Of a DNA stretch of 39,415 nt, positions 13,901-23,207 are shown in pieces; the stretch's first letter is position 1, and every line of letters begins with the position of its first letter. The position numbers were made by a program, and so were the translations under genes. This stretch comes from a virus, in the IMG/VR virus record IMGVR_UViG_3300031688_000045, positions 1 through 39,415 of that record; one strand, written 5' to 3'. Under the pieces are notes generated by a model. It ran no database searches. It was not told the origin of the DNA and saw nothing but the letters and a program-made list of their open reading frames with translations.

Positions 13901-16900
13901 TTAGTGGCATCTTTAGCATAACCATCCTGCATGTTCTCAATAGCCACGTCTAGAAAGCCTGATATTTCGTCAGCTTGTTCATTGTTTAGATTTTCAAAAC
14001 CATCAGAAAGCTTTAATAACGCGTCTTCACCCATTTTTTTGGTAGCTATTGAGCCCTGTTTTAGCAGAGGTCTAAGGCCTCTTGGTAATTTTTCGCTTTT
14101 TACATTATTCAGCTTTGATATCTTAAATTGAACTCCGAGGCTAAGTGATATTACCTTGTTACCATTAACTATTTTAGAACCTCCGTTTCTAAACGTAAAA
14201 TTAACATCTACATCCGCATCTAGCCTAGGTAAATTTAATATAGACTCACTATCAAGACTAAGAGACATATTACCAGTTTTTGTACCAACAAAACTAAGCG
14301 ATCTAACACCAATACCGTTTTTATCTTTTTTGCTCTTGTAGTGGTTCTCTATTACGGCTTGATCTGCTTTTAGTTGGTAAAACATTTTATTTCCAAAACC
14401 CTTCTTGTCCATGTAGAGCTCGTATGGAATGTTCTGAGGCTTACCGCTAGTAACATCATAATCTATAAGTGTATATTTTTCGCTAGAATCTTTGATTTTT
14501 AAGTTCAGCTTTTCAATACCTTTGTTTACAAAGTCTACTCGCTTTTTATAACCCTTCATAAATCCCTTCACATCAACTTGTTCTAATAAGTTGTTATGTG
14601 TGTCTGTTGCAAATTCAATCTTTCCGTTTTTAAGGTTTGAAATAGATATGCTACCCATAAAAGCGGTTACAGAAGCTTTTAACTCGTGGTTTTCCACTTT
14701 ACCATTGTATTCAAAAACAAAATCCGCCATACCATCAACCTCACTTGCTATTTCAGATAAAACTTTTAATCCTTCTATGCCATTTTTCATGAAGTAATTA
14801 GCGAAGGCTTGTTCCCAAATTCTTCCTTTGTCTACAAAGCTTTGTGGCTCGTTAGTGTAAGGGTTTACGTAACCAGTCCAAATAGTGCCTTTTTGAACCA
14901 ATGGTTTTCCATTGTTTCCCCTGTAAAATATAGCACTGAATTCCTGAGACAATCTAGTTGGTAGTATTTTGTTTTTAGAATACTTAATAGAGTCAAAACT
15001 TTTTTGCTCAACCTGAGTGTTTTCAATGGCTCTCGATACTTTTCTTAACTTAGCTTCTGCGATTTTGTCTAAGTGCTTTGAATTAGCTTCGATGTAGTTA
15101 TCTGTCGCTATCTTCGCTTTCCTTCTAGCTATACGTCTTATCAAAGCGGTTCTTCTTTCCGTTAAGTTACGCTCATTGCCCTCTAAGAACCACCTTATAT
15201 ATTCACGTTTGTTAGTTGTATTTTCATAAACATCTTTTACGTAGTTTGTTACCTTATCCGTTTTGGGACTAACACCTTTATACTTCTCTGTACGTATTTT
15301 TTTCTTTTCAAACCACGGTCTATAAGCGTTCCTTATTGTTTCCATACCTAGGCTTTGCACTATCTCTAGGTATTCGTTTCTTATAAAAGCTTCGTATTCA
15401 GCTGTTGGACCTCTTTTTCCTGTTTTCTTATCCTTAGCTATTTTACCAATAATACCGTCAAGCGATTTACGTATATCACCTAGTATAAGCTTTTCCATTT
15501 GAACTTCAACATCATCAGGACTTTTTTCTAATAAAGCCTCAACCTCAGCCTCTATCTCAGCATCAACCAAACCATCTTCTACTTCTATGTCAAAATCTCT
15601 TAGATTTCTAGCTTTACTCTTATCTTCTACCTCTATTGACGTCGATGTATCTTCTAATTCCTTAGCCTCCTTAGTGTCTATTGTAGTTGTTTTCTTTAAT
15701 TTCTCCCCAGCTTCAAACAACTTTTTCTTGGCGTCCAACTTACCGAACCTAGTGTTAGCGAATACAAATTCACCAAAACCCTCTGGCCCAACAACTGATC
15801 CATCCTTTCTTGTTGCTTCTGGATCAAAATTAATAAGCCTGTTTTGAACAGATTTTATAGCATCATTATATTCATCGCCTATAGACTTAGACTTGACGTA
15901 ATTACTAATTACGCCATTATCCATTGTGGCCATAAATACGGCTGGGAACAACCTGCGATTCTGTACGAACGCGTTGTAATCCTCTTTTGTCTTTATATCG
16001 CTTGGTATAAGTTCATTTATAGCCTCAAGAGGCGTTGCTTTTGACAGCTGCATGCCTGGTTTCACTTCGCTCCCTCCATCGACAAGCTTTCCTTTAGCTC
16101 CTTTTTTCGCTACATTCAATATAGCTTTATTTATCTTACCATCCTTTATGTTCTGGCTATAATCTTTTACAAAGTTAAAGACATCCTTACCGGTGTTAAG
16201 TTTAATTCTACCAAGAGCAGTGTTTGGAGCAATTTTCTGAAAAAATCTTCTTATATTGTCTCCGATCTTGGTAAAGAGAGTCTCTTCAAATTTTAAACTA
16301 CCATCTACGATAGATTCAGACATTATAGTGATCACCTCTTCACCAAAGTTATCATCTCTCACGAATTCCCCGTCTTTTGTGAATTTCCCATATGCAGCTA
16401 ATCTTTTGCCCAGCCTGCTCTTATCACCCTCTATATTAGCAACGTGATCTATCAACGCATCTCCCAAGTTGTTTTGTACATCTTTATCGTTTCCAATAGT
16501 CTTAAATAAAACTGCATGAGCAAACTCGTGTGCCTCGGTAGCAACCAATTTCTTATCTTTGTTCAGGATAATATTAAAACTTCCGTCAGACTTTTGAGCT
16601 ATAAAACCATATTCATTAGAAGCAGTTTTTGAATCAAATCCCTCTTCTTCAATATCAGCAATTTCTTTAGTAGACATTTCAGTGACCTCACCCTTTAAGT
16701 CACCTTTTTCTATAGCTCCTTTTATAGTAGTTTCTATCTTTTTTATCTTAGCTTTCTCAGCTTGCTTGATAACTGAGTTTGATATCTTCTCGTCAATCTC
16801 TTTTATTTGATTATCTATACCGACAGAGATAGCTTTATCTTTACCCTGCTTTTGCTTTACTAACCCTTGTTTTTGTATTAGTAAATCTACTTGAGAATCA

Positions 16901-19236
16901 GAAACATTTTCCGGAGCGGAATTAACAGCGTTAATTATACTTTGTCCGTAATTTTTCGCATCATTAATTTGATTAATGGTTGCTTGATGGTTATCTTTAG
17001 ATTTTTGAGTTCTAGCATTCTCAAACTTTGCGTTAGCAACCTTTAGGTTGTCATCTAAGACATCTATAATGTCTTGACCTCTATCTTTATATTGTTGGTA
17101 TACTTGTTTCTTAGCGTTTTTAATATCATTTACAGTACCTATGCTCCCTAAACTCCCAGACAGCATTAGAGTTGCTGCTATCGTTTCTTTTTGAGTTCTT
17201 AAGTCTAAAATATCAGGGGAATGCTGTAGTCCAACTGAGTACTTAGCAATATCTCCAAAAGCTAGTTCTAATTCCTCCTCACCAAGTTCCTTCCCCATGT
17301 TGATGACGAATTGCTTCGTTGCGCTACCAATAGCTTTTTTAGTAGCGGAATTCCTTAGGTTACTCACAAAACCTTTTAGTATCGTTTTACCAGCAGTTGA
17401 ACCTAGGAAGTTCGCATCAGGCATTATCATTTGAGACAAGCCAGTTCCAAACGATTTCATACTGCTATAAGCATATGACTGGCCATCGTCGAGTCCCAAG
17501 TCTTTTCCCTCGTGAAAATTATCATTAACAGTCATTCTATAAGAAGCGTCAACCATTCTGATAGTGGATCTACCCTTGGGTGATGTTAGGAATCTTGGAC
17601 CCACAGTGTTCCACAGGCTTTTAACTGGTTTTAAGTTTCCTTTTCTAGCCGACAAAATCACACCCACAGTGAAGGGTAGCATGTTTGCTATTGTTTTAGT
17701 GGTAGATCTAGCGTTTATAGTGTAGTTACCATCCTTGTCTAATATATCGGCACCATAATCAGACGTTCCAGCCCAATTGAAATTCGCGTAATTCTTGTAC
17801 GAGTCTGAAACAGCATCATGCCCATCATAGTAGCGACTCTCCTCGTTCACAGTCTCGTCCATTAAACCAGCCAGCCAAACACTAGTCCCTATTGTAGCAT
17901 CAGAAGCTATGTTAACACCCCCTTGAACAAAGGTTGCTACGCCATCGTAAGTTCCGCCCCAAAAACCTCTTTCCTTAACATATTTATCTCTCCAGCCCTT
18001 GTAGTCGTCGGTCATCTCGAAGTTATTGCTAATAGTTCCATCTACAGCATTAAAACCTAACTCGGTAAATGTCGTCTCTAACCTACTTTTTGCTGACAAA
18101 ACTAAATCATTTACTTTCTCTCTCTCACCGTCTAAAGCATTGTATTGGTTAACTAAGTCATTATATTCGTTAGCTTCTCCTTCGGTCTCGAATGGCAGTA
18201 GCAATCCCTCGTCATCGTACTTGTTCGCAGCTTTAATCCTAGCATCTAAATCATCTCTCTTTTTAACAAAGTCCAAAACCACAGCGCTGTTATAAACGTC
18301 GTTAGCTTTTTCGTACTCAACTCCTATCACTTCGTGCTTAGCGTTTCTTATTATATCTTCCTTCTCACTAAGAGTATAGTTGTTCTCAGCTGCTCTACCC
18401 ATGTCTTTGATAGAAAGGTCTTCTATTATCTGCTGTTCAACCAAGTTGTTTAGCTCGGTAGATTCTTCCTCCGTATCACTATAGCTCGAGTAAGTGTCAC
18501 TAACGTTAGCTGTAGATATGTTATCTAAAGCCTTGTTAACGGTTTCTACCTCGTAATTAGCAGTATTAATCCTTGTTTGCTCAGGATTATTCTTTTCGTA
18601 AAAATCAACTTGTTTTTTAATCTCATTTTCGTCCCCGCCATTGTCTACAACTCTATTAGTTATCTCTGCAACCTTATCCTCGTGTTGAGTAACAATATTA
18701 ATGTTATTTTGGTACGACTTATTTCTTGGATTAACCTTAGACTCGGTGGTTGCGCTTTTAATACTTTCTATTTCCTTTAATATATCAGCCGCTTCTTGAG
18801 ACATAGAGGGAGCTTCCGCTAACATAGCTTCTAACTCCACTATTTTAGGCGAACTCGCTAACTCCAAATCAGTAGTCACACTAGCGATGTCTTGTTTTGT
18901 TAGTGGTACTTCAATCTCGGTATTTTCTAAAGCTTGCTCTAACTTTGATTTCTTTGACGCAAACCAGTCTGGCCCAGACATATAATCCCTAATCTTCTTA
19001 GCCTCGGGATCCACAACCACAACTTCTTCTTGTATACCCGTAGAATCTCCCTCCCCATTGGATGCCGTATCTTCTACCTTCACAGCGACATCCGCCTGTG
19101 CTGGTGCTTCCTTTACTTCCTCAGTCTCCTCTACCTCAATGTTAAATTCACTTTCTGGAGTAGCATCTAACACGGCTAATTCTTCGTCTGTAGCTCCGTT
19201 TTCTACTGCAGCTAATATTACCTCTGATTTCGTCAT
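10912..19236 (-). CDS. Giant polyvalent internal virion (ejection) protein (2774 aa)
   Basis: A very large, mostly helical protein in the position of ejected internal proteins. Visible domains in order: acidic N-terminus (1-80) and coiled-coil regions; HEFAH zinc-metalloprotease motif (H903, E904, H907); PD-(D/E)xK-nuclease-like segment with D1505 and E1518-L-K1520 after an E-rich helix; HAD-hydrolase-like segment with DFDDTLA (D1845, D1847), then VLTARP, a later Lys and FADDA; Ala/Gln-rich helical region around 2250-2550 with a hydrophobic stretch (VVQSIIFGALQSAIYA); Lys/Glu-rich linker; and two Cys-His fingers of identical spacing C-x9-C-x10-C-x2-H at the C-terminus. The motifs are seen; the enzyme activities are inferred. 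It resembles the large polyvalent proteins of phages that co-inject activities with DNA. It could be proteolytically processed. The adjacent 317- and 256-aa genes probably encode its partners. Confidence 0.75.
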   Translation of the reverse strand: MTKSEVILAAVENGATDEELAVLDATPESEFNIEVEETEEVKEAPAQADVAVKVEDTASNGEGDSTGIQEEVVVVDPEAKKIRDYMSGPDWFASKKSKLEQALENTEIEVPLTKQDIASVTTDLELASSPKIVELEAMLAEAPSMSQEAADILKEIESIKSATTESKVNPRNKSYQNNINIVTQHEDKVAEITNRVVDNGGDENEIKKQVDFYEKNNPEQTRINTANYEVETVNKALDNISTANVSDTYSSYSDTEEESTELNNLVEQQIIEDLSIKDMGRAAENNYTLSEKEDIIRNAKHEVIGVEYEKANDVYNSAVVLDFVKKRDDLDARIKAANKYDDEGLLLPFETEGEANEYNDLVNQYNALDGEREKVNDLVLSAKSRLETTFTELGFNAVDGTISNNFEMTDDYKGWRDKYVKERGFWGGTYDGVATFVQGGVNIASDATIGTSVWLAGLMDETVNEESRYYDGHDAVSDSYKNYANFNWAGTSDYGADILDKDGNYTINARSTTKTIANMLPFTVGVILSARKGNLKPVKSLWNTVGPRFLTSPKGRSTIRMVDASYRMTVNDNFHEGKDLGLDDGQSYAYSSMKSFGTGLSQMIMPDANFLGSTAGKTILKGFVSNLRNSATKKAIGSATKQFVINMGKELGEEELELAFGDIAKYSVGLQHSPDILDLRTQKETIAATLMLSGSLGSIGTVNDIKNAKKQVYQQYKDRGQDIIDVLDDNLKVANAKFENARTQKSKDNHQATINQINDAKNYGQSIINAVNSAPENVSDSQVDLLIQKQGLVKQKQGKDKAISVGIDNQIKEIDEKISNSVIKQAEKAKIKKIETTIKGAIEKGDLKGEVTEMSTKEIADIEEEGFDSKTASNEYGFIAQKSDGSFNIILNKDKKLVATEAHEFAHAVLFKTIGNDKDVQNNLGDALIDHVANIEGDKSRLGKRLAAYGKFTKDGEFVRDDNFGEEVITIMSESIVDGSLKFEETLFTKIGDNIRRFFQKIAPNTALGRIKLNTGKDVFNFVKDYSQNIKDGKINKAILNVAKKGAKGKLVDGGSEVKPGMQLSKATPLEAINELIPSDIKTKEDYNAFVQNRRLFPAVFMATMDNGVISNYVKSKSIGDEYNDAIKSVQNRLINFDPEATRKDGSVVGPEGFGEFVFANTRFGKLDAKKKLFEAGEKLKKTTTIDTKEAKELEDTSTSIEVEDKSKARNLRDFDIEVEDGLVDAEIEAEVEALLEKSPDDVEVQMEKLILGDIRKSLDGIIGKIAKDKKTGKRGPTAEYEAFIRNEYLEIVQSLGMETIRNAYRPWFEKKKIRTEKYKGVSPKTDKVTNYVKDVYENTTNKREYIRWFLEGNERNLTERRTALIRRIARRKAKIATDNYIEANSKHLDKIAEAKLRKVSRAIENTQVEQKSFDSIKYSKNKILPTRLSQEFSAIFYRGNNGKPLVQKGTIWTGYVNPYTNEPQSFVDKGRIWEQAFANYFMKNGIEGLKVLSEIASEVDGMADFVFEYNGKVENHELKASVTAFMGSISISNLKNGKIEFATDTHNNLLEQVDVKGFMKGYKKRVDFVNKGIEKLNLKIKDSSEKYTLIDYDVTSGKPQNIPYELYMDKKGFGNKMFYQLKADQAVIENHYKSKKDKNGIGVRSLSFVGTKTGNMSLSLDSESILNLPRLDADVDVNFTFRNGGSKIVNGNKVISLSLGVQFKISKLNNVKSEKLPRGLRPLLKQGSIATKKMGEDALLKLSDGFENLNNEQADEISGFLDVAIENMQDGYAKDATKNLKQFNKACKDALNKQPKILDITIKEDLQKALGINFSKSIEGRKLNKAINFSRSTNNPTKGITVLDFDDTLATSKSLIRFTKPDGTTGTLNAEQYASTYQELTELGYAWDFSEFNKVVKGKIAPLFQKALKLQGKFGPENMFVLTARPSEAAPAIFTFLQANGLNIPLENITGLANSTAEAKANWMAEKVGDGYNDFYFADDALQNVTAVKNMLNQFDVKSKVQQARVKFSKSINENFNSIIEQTTGIESKKVFSDAQAKIRGHKSKYKSVIPPSAQDFVGLLYNFLGKGKKGEQDMAFFKKALIDPFARGIDEINSSRQNAGDDYVNLKKAFPGVKKIINKKIDGLEFTNDQAARVYLWDKAGFEVPGLSKRDLKSLVEHVEGNSDLKAFAEGIGVISKKDAGYSKPGDYWLAENIASDLLSDGAIGDARADFLAEWQQNADQVFSKENLNKIEAIYGGKFREALEDILYRMKTGKNRPAGGGRLVNTYMNWVNNSVGAIMFLNMRSATLQTISATNYINWTDNNPLKAAAAFGNQKQFWTDFSMIWNSPYLKQRRSGNQRGINEAELSAAVAGAENKAKAALNYLLKKGFTPTQLADSFAISIGGAPFYRNRAKKYVKEGMSQEQAESQAFLDFRETTEVSQQSARPDMISQQQASPLGRLILSFQNTPMQYARVMNKATRDLANGRGDYKTHISKIVYYGVVQSIIFGALQSAIYASLGEDDEEEFDGKKERILNQMVDSWLTGIGYGGKAIGTVKNTIMEYLEQREKGFNSDHTYTILTLLSFSPPIGSKLRKIYSSIQTEEFNRGVFEKRGLSLDNPAWSGIGNVIEGATNAPLGRISNIMLQLDNAMDSSHEWWQRVALLLGQNTWDLGIKDPDIEAIKTEVKEEKKIATKERAKVKKEEKKKEKAKENVAVIEENKKKSKKDGVCSAVGKSGGRCGNVIVEGKSFCTVHEKATQNSTGKKSQCKKIKKGGKQCGMQTSAKSGLCYYHD

Positions 19237-19242
19237 ATAATT

Positions 19243-20196
19243 TTATTTACTATATTTTGCAATTAAATCCTGTGCTAACGTTGATTTTGTTTCTTTTGTG
19301 GCTGCTTCTCTTTTCTCAAATTCTGCATCGTGCATTCCTAACACCGTGTCGACAAACCCATCATTGAAGTCAACATCTGTTTTATTTAGGCTATAAAGCT
19401 CCGCGTACTCTTTAGATTCCTTAAACTCAGGAGTGATTTCTATACCAGTTTGATTTGAAATAAACATGTCGATTAATTCTGGATTCTGATACATGTAATC
19501 CTTAACAGCTGTTTTACCATCTTTACCTCTAACTAGCTTATTCAGATCTTTCTCTAGAGTGGGTCTAGTGACATTATTATATTCTTCAATACTAATAGCT
19601 CCATCTCCGTGTGCAAGCTCTCTAGTGTCAACTAAAGCAGCATCTACCACGTCCTCTAACTCGGGGTTATATTCACCGCCAGTATCTATAGCATCCCAAG
19701 CGTTTCCTCCATACATGAGTCTCGGCACGCCACTTTCATCTTCCACTATCAAGCCTTCTTCACCAAATGTCCCGTTAGCGAAGTTGTGGAAGTTTGTAGC
19801 TTGTTCGCTTGTGTTTGAGTTAGCGTATGTCTCATTTACTTCAGTGTCTAATAGTTGTTTTCTTTTGGTAGCCGCTCCCTCAAGGTCTTCGTTTAGTTTT
19901 TTTAATCCTTTTTCGATGTTATTAATCCCATCAATAGCTTCGTTGTAACCCTCAGCATTAGAGCCTAACGCTTTAATTTTTTCAAACTCAGCTAGTTCCA
20001 ATTTCTTCAAAGGCAAGTACTGTGTGAGTTGATTATTAATCGACTCTGAAAACTTAGTTATCGTGGTTCCGTTAGGATTTGCGCTTATTAAATCTTGGGT
20101 CTTTTGAGTAGCATCTTGTATTGGTGAGTTCTTTACCTCCTCACCCGCTATATTAGAAACACCAAAACCATATCCACCTATTTGTTTGTTTGACAT
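19243..20196 (-). CDS. Predicted internal virion protein (317 aa)
   Basis: An acidic, soluble, mostly helical protein starting MSNKQIGGYGFGVSNIAGEE. Residues ~60-115 look coiled-coil (KLELAEFEKIKAL, then INNIEKGLKKLNEDLEGAA). No enzymatic motif or membrane segment is visible, and I recognise no family. It lies between the 256-aa Ala/Gln-rich protein and the giant polyvalent protein, with 6- and 13-base gaps. It therefore most likely belongs to the ejection apparatus, analogous in position to the T7 internal core genes. The leader is A/T-only. Confidence 0.5.
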   Translation of the reverse strand: MSNKQIGGYGFGVSNIAGEEVKNSPIQDATQKTQDLISANPNGTTITKFSESINNQLTQYLPLKKLELAEFEKIKALGSNAEGYNEAIDGINNIEKGLKKLNEDLEGAATKRKQLLDTEVNETYANSNTSEQATNFHNFANGTFGEEGLIVEDESGVPRLMYGGNAWDAIDTGGEYNPELEDVVDAALVDTRELAHGDGAISIEEYNNVTRPTLEKDLNKLVRGKDGKTAVKDYMYQNPELIDMFISNQTGIEITPEFKESKEYAELYSLNKTDVDFNDGFVDTVLGMHDAEFEKREAATKETKSTLAQDLIAKYSK

Positions 20197-20209
20197 ATTT
20201 TATTATTTT

Positions 20210-20980
20210 TTAAGCATATTTCCCCATAAAACCTTCCACTCCCTTACCGAGAAGCCCACCCGCACCAGCACTCGCCAGTCCAGAGGTAACTCCACCAAGT
20301 ATTTGACTCATCCCACCTGCACTCTGAGCCTTAGCAGCTGCGGCAGCAGCATTACTCGCTGATAATTGTCCAGACGCTAATCCCATTAAACCCTCTTGCT
20401 TTTGATATTTCAACCCTCGAGCTGCAGCCGCACCACTCAGTCTAGATGCTTGTGCTTGTTGTGCTCCTGTTGCGATTTGCATTTCAGCTTGTGCTTCAGC
20501 TGTTTGTTTTTGACCGGCTCCCTGAGCTGCCATCACTTGGTTTCGTGATTCCTGTTGCCCAATAGATGCGGATGCTTGTCTCGCCGCGTTTTGACCTTGA
20601 TTAGCCATTGCTTGCGCTAAACTAGCGATACCAGACCCACCAGCGGCGCCTTGCATGCTCTGCATTATGTTAGCTCTATTTTGATTCCCTTGCTCTGCTT
20701 CAAACTGAGCTTGTTGTTGGTTAACGGTTAAGTCCTCCATCGTATTCTCATAGCTAGTTTGTATGCCAGAATACGCATTAGTAACGTTAGCGTTTAGATT
20801 ACTAGTGTCTAGTTTACCATAAGCTTTCTTTTGCTTGTTCATTTCTATCCTAGCTTTCTCTTGGGCTCTAGCGGCTGCTTTAGCGGCTTTATTCCCTCCA
20901 ATCATATTCATGACTCCCCCAACAACTCCAAGAGCTGCTCCGAGGAACCTTGCAGGACTTACTTTTTTACCTATTGCCAT
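20210..20980 (-). CDS. Ala/Gln/Gly-rich internal virion protein, T7 gp14-like by character (256 aa)
   Basis: A 256-residue protein. A Gly-rich hydrophobic segment at about 12-29 (FLGAALGVVGGVMNMIGG) precedes a basic Ala-rich helix (AAKAAARAQEKARIEMNKQKK). A long Gln/Ala/Ser-rich middle follows, and the end is a second Gly-rich hydrophobic stretch (ILGGVTSGLASAGAGGLLG). This two-hydrophobic-ends, Q/A-rich-middle composition is typical of podovirus ejection proteins that insert into the host envelope (T7 gp14 type). The identification rests on composition and on its place just before the 317-aa and 2774-aa genes. The leader is A/T-only without Shine-Dalgarno. Confidence 0.6.
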   Translation of the reverse strand: MAIGKKVSPARFLGAALGVVGGVMNMIGGNKAAKAAARAQEKARIEMNKQKKAYGKLDTSNLNANVTNAYSGIQTSYENTMEDLTVNQQQAQFEAEQGNQNRANIMQSMQGAAGGSGIASLAQAMANQGQNAARQASASIGQQESRNQVMAAQGAGQKQTAEAQAEMQIATGAQQAQASRLSGAAAARGLKYQKQEGLMGLASGQLSASNAAAAAAKAQSAGGMSQILGGVTSGLASAGAGGLLGKGVEGFMGKYA

Positions 20981-21028
20981 ATTTTTGTTTATTTGTTATT
21001 TATAGTCACAGTTTATGCTATTTTTTTA

Positions 21029-22807
21029 CTACCCAGCTACTAAAAAGCCTTCAACGTTGAGATACAAGGTTGTATCAGTAATCGGCATGTTCCTAACATC
21101 AATAGTTCCTGTTATCAAAAGCTCGTTACTAGGTCCATCGAAGTATAGTGTGATACCATCTTCTAGCGTCTGCGCGCTACTAACTACAATGTTAGCTGCT
21201 CCAGTAGGTGCCGACTTACTAACCACCGTTGGATTCGCCGTTGTGGATCCAATCCCAACACCCCTAACCGTTTGGCCTACTAAGATATTCCCAACTTCCG
21301 TCATAGCTATAGTTGCACTAGCACTACTAGCAGCTGTCGTGGTTGTCGACACTTGGGTTGGTGTTACTACGGTATCACTTATAGCTACACTCATACCAGT
21401 TGCCTTACTTATTAACCCCGCGCCTTGGGCTATCACAAGTACATCCGCGTCAGCCTTAAGTGCATCAAGCTGCTGCACGTCAAATACTACATCCCCTGCT
21501 TGCGCTTGCACTCTTCCATTACGATCTATACTACTAATAAAACCAGTACTAACAATCCCTCGTACGAACACATCTTCTTCCTCACTGCTCTCAACGTCTG
21601 TATAATACCTATTTGACTCATCCAACTCCTGAATCGTTTTATTTACCACGTAGTTACTTATGGTAGTGGGAGTGGTAGTATTGCCACCAGAACCGGACCT
21701 TGACGGATCTAACTCCATTCCATTAGTTAAGTTAGCTATGTTTGTGATAGGCCATCTATAATAAGTGGAACCACTAATATCTTCCCCCGCAATAGGTGAT
21801 GCCTCCGCTCCAAATGTAACTGAATTTATGAAACATAAATCATCTGTTACTGGTGTTCTAATCGAGCTAAACCCACGGCTATCTACCGCTGCCAGGGTGA
21901 TTGAAAATTCGTGTTTGCCTGAGGATCCAGATACTACTTCGATCGCCGCTCTACCCGTAGTCGATGATATGTTGTTCGGTATCATCCCTCTAAATGCTGG
22001 GTAAAAAGTAACAGCAACACCGTCACCCACTACGTCCTCCTCACTCATTTCGATCTCGTGTATATTATCTCCATCAGGGTTGATCTTGGTAACCAAAGTT
22101 CCTAATCCACCAGAAATACCAGTGCACTCTATCAAATCACCAATCTCAACAACGTTTGGGTCAGTTGCATCCTCGTCTAGTATCATTCTATTGCTACTAA
22201 CTGCTCCATTAGTTGTGGCTGTTGATTGACTAGTTTTAGACGGTGATGCTGTTGATATGTATAGGTTTTTAATAACGTCTTGGTACAAAATTTTTGTTAT
22301 GATATTAGAGTTTGAACCCGTTGAACCATTTACATTTGGGCTACCATCCAAGTATCTAGCCTCAGAGAGTGCAACGTGCCTTGTTCTTATATTCTCCACC
22401 GTCTCTGCGATAATGTTAATTGTAATTGTTTTTAGAGAGGTTTGCTGTGGTAAGATAACACTAGTAGCATAAGAACCTCCGGCACCAACCTGTGCGTATA
22501 TACGCTTGTAAGGAATTGCACTCCACGTTTTGGTTTTGAAGTTATAGTAGTTAACTCTATCGCCCTCGTACGTTTCAATACTGAACACAGCTCCCTCGTC
22601 AGCAATGATAGTGATAGCTTTCAGTCCTCCATCAGGAGATATGTCACTGTAGTCAATAATAACATCTTTAATCTCCTTTTCAATGTAACCATATAGTGCT
22701 AAGTAGTCAGCGTCTTTAGCTATACCACCGTCTGGTTTATAGTGAAAGCCCTTAGGTGCCTTTACATTATCAATTGACTTTATAAATGCTTCTTCTCCGT
22801 ATGCCAT
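21029..22807 (-). CDS. Predicted virion structural protein, tail or appendage (592 aa)
   Basis: A beta-rich, low-charge protein starting MAYGEEAFIKSIDNVKAPKG. The first ~140 residues read as a compact domain with aromatic strands (VNYYNFKTKTWSAIPYKRIYAQ). The rest is Ser/Thr/Val/Gly-rich with several GTLVTKI- or VGQTVRG-type strand-turn units. The end has DVRNMPITDTTLYLNVEGFLV. There is no signal peptide and no catalytic motif. It starts one base after the 132-aa gene and follows the giant tail protein, so it probably belongs to the tail. I do not recognise a family. Confidence 0.5.
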   Translation of the reverse strand: MAYGEEAFIKSIDNVKAPKGFHYKPDGGIAKDADYLALYGYIEKEIKDVIIDYSDISPDGGLKAITIIADEGAVFSIETYEGDRVNYYNFKTKTWSAIPYKRIYAQVGAGGSYATSVILPQQTSLKTITINIIAETVENIRTRHVALSEARYLDGSPNVNGSTGSNSNIITKILYQDVIKNLYISTASPSKTSQSTATTNGAVSSNRMILDEDATDPNVVEIGDLIECTGISGGLGTLVTKINPDGDNIHEIEMSEEDVVGDGVAVTFYPAFRGMIPNNISSTTGRAAIEVVSGSSGKHEFSITLAAVDSRGFSSIRTPVTDDLCFINSVTFGAEASPIAGEDISGSTYYRWPITNIANLTNGMELDPSRSGSGGNTTTPTTISNYVVNKTIQELDESNRYYTDVESSEEEDVFVRGIVSTGFISSIDRNGRVQAQAGDVVFDVQQLDALKADADVLVIAQGAGLISKATGMSVAISDTVVTPTQVSTTTTAASSASATIAMTEVGNILVGQTVRGVGIGSTTANPTVVSKSAPTGAANIVVSSAQTLEDGITLYFDGPSNELLITGTIDVRNMPITDTTLYLNVEGFLVAG

Positions 22808-22808
22808 A

Positions 22809-23207
22809 TTATTTGCTATTTATTGTTATCTCACTTCCGACGCTAAAGATCTCTGCTTTCTCTCTAGAATTGTTGACGAACTTTGCTTCAGCATAGTAAC
22901 CTATCACCTCCCCTACTGTTTGGTCATATTTAGAGAACATAATAAAGTCGCCTTCCGCTGGTGTATACTGAAATTTACCAACAGTGTCATCGACTTCTAA
23001 AGACCAATCCCCATTCCCTAAATCAGTTATCCGCCTTAAAACACCTACTACGTGTTGGACATTAGTATCAACCGAGCTCGAGGTTGAGGTTCCGCCGACC
23101 TGTGAGTCAATTGATCCAACTTGCGTTACGGTTGGCCTAGCTAAGATCAAATCACCAACTTGAAGCGAGACGTTTAAGTGCGGGAGTGTTAATTCGAATG
23201 TTTTCAT
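22809..23207 (-). CDS. Predicted small tail-region protein (132 aa)
   Basis: A 132-residue beta-rich protein (MKTFELTLPHLNVSLQVGDLI start) with a central Ser/Thr linker and hydrophobic strands such as VVGVLRRITDLG and DFIMFSKYDQTVGEVIGYY. No family is recognised. Its ATG overlaps the stop of the 2306-aa tail protein by one base (TAATG at 23209-23205), implying translational coupling and probably stoichiometric or chaperone-like partnership with that protein. It is followed one base later by the 592-aa gene. Confidence 0.5.
   Translation of the reverse strand: MKTFELTLPHLNVSLQVGDLILARPTVTQVGSIDSQVGGTSTSSSVDTNVQHVVGVLRRITDLGNGDWSLEVDDTVGKFQYTPAEGDFIMFSKYDQTVGEVIGYYAEAKFVNNSREKAEIFSVGSEITINSK

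Noticed and set aside
21015-21605. 196-codon open frame on the + strand
   Set aside because: It lies antisense to the 592-aa gene, is Ser/Thr/Pro/Val-rich as expected from the reverse of Thr/Val-rich coding, and has no leader or neighbours on that strand.
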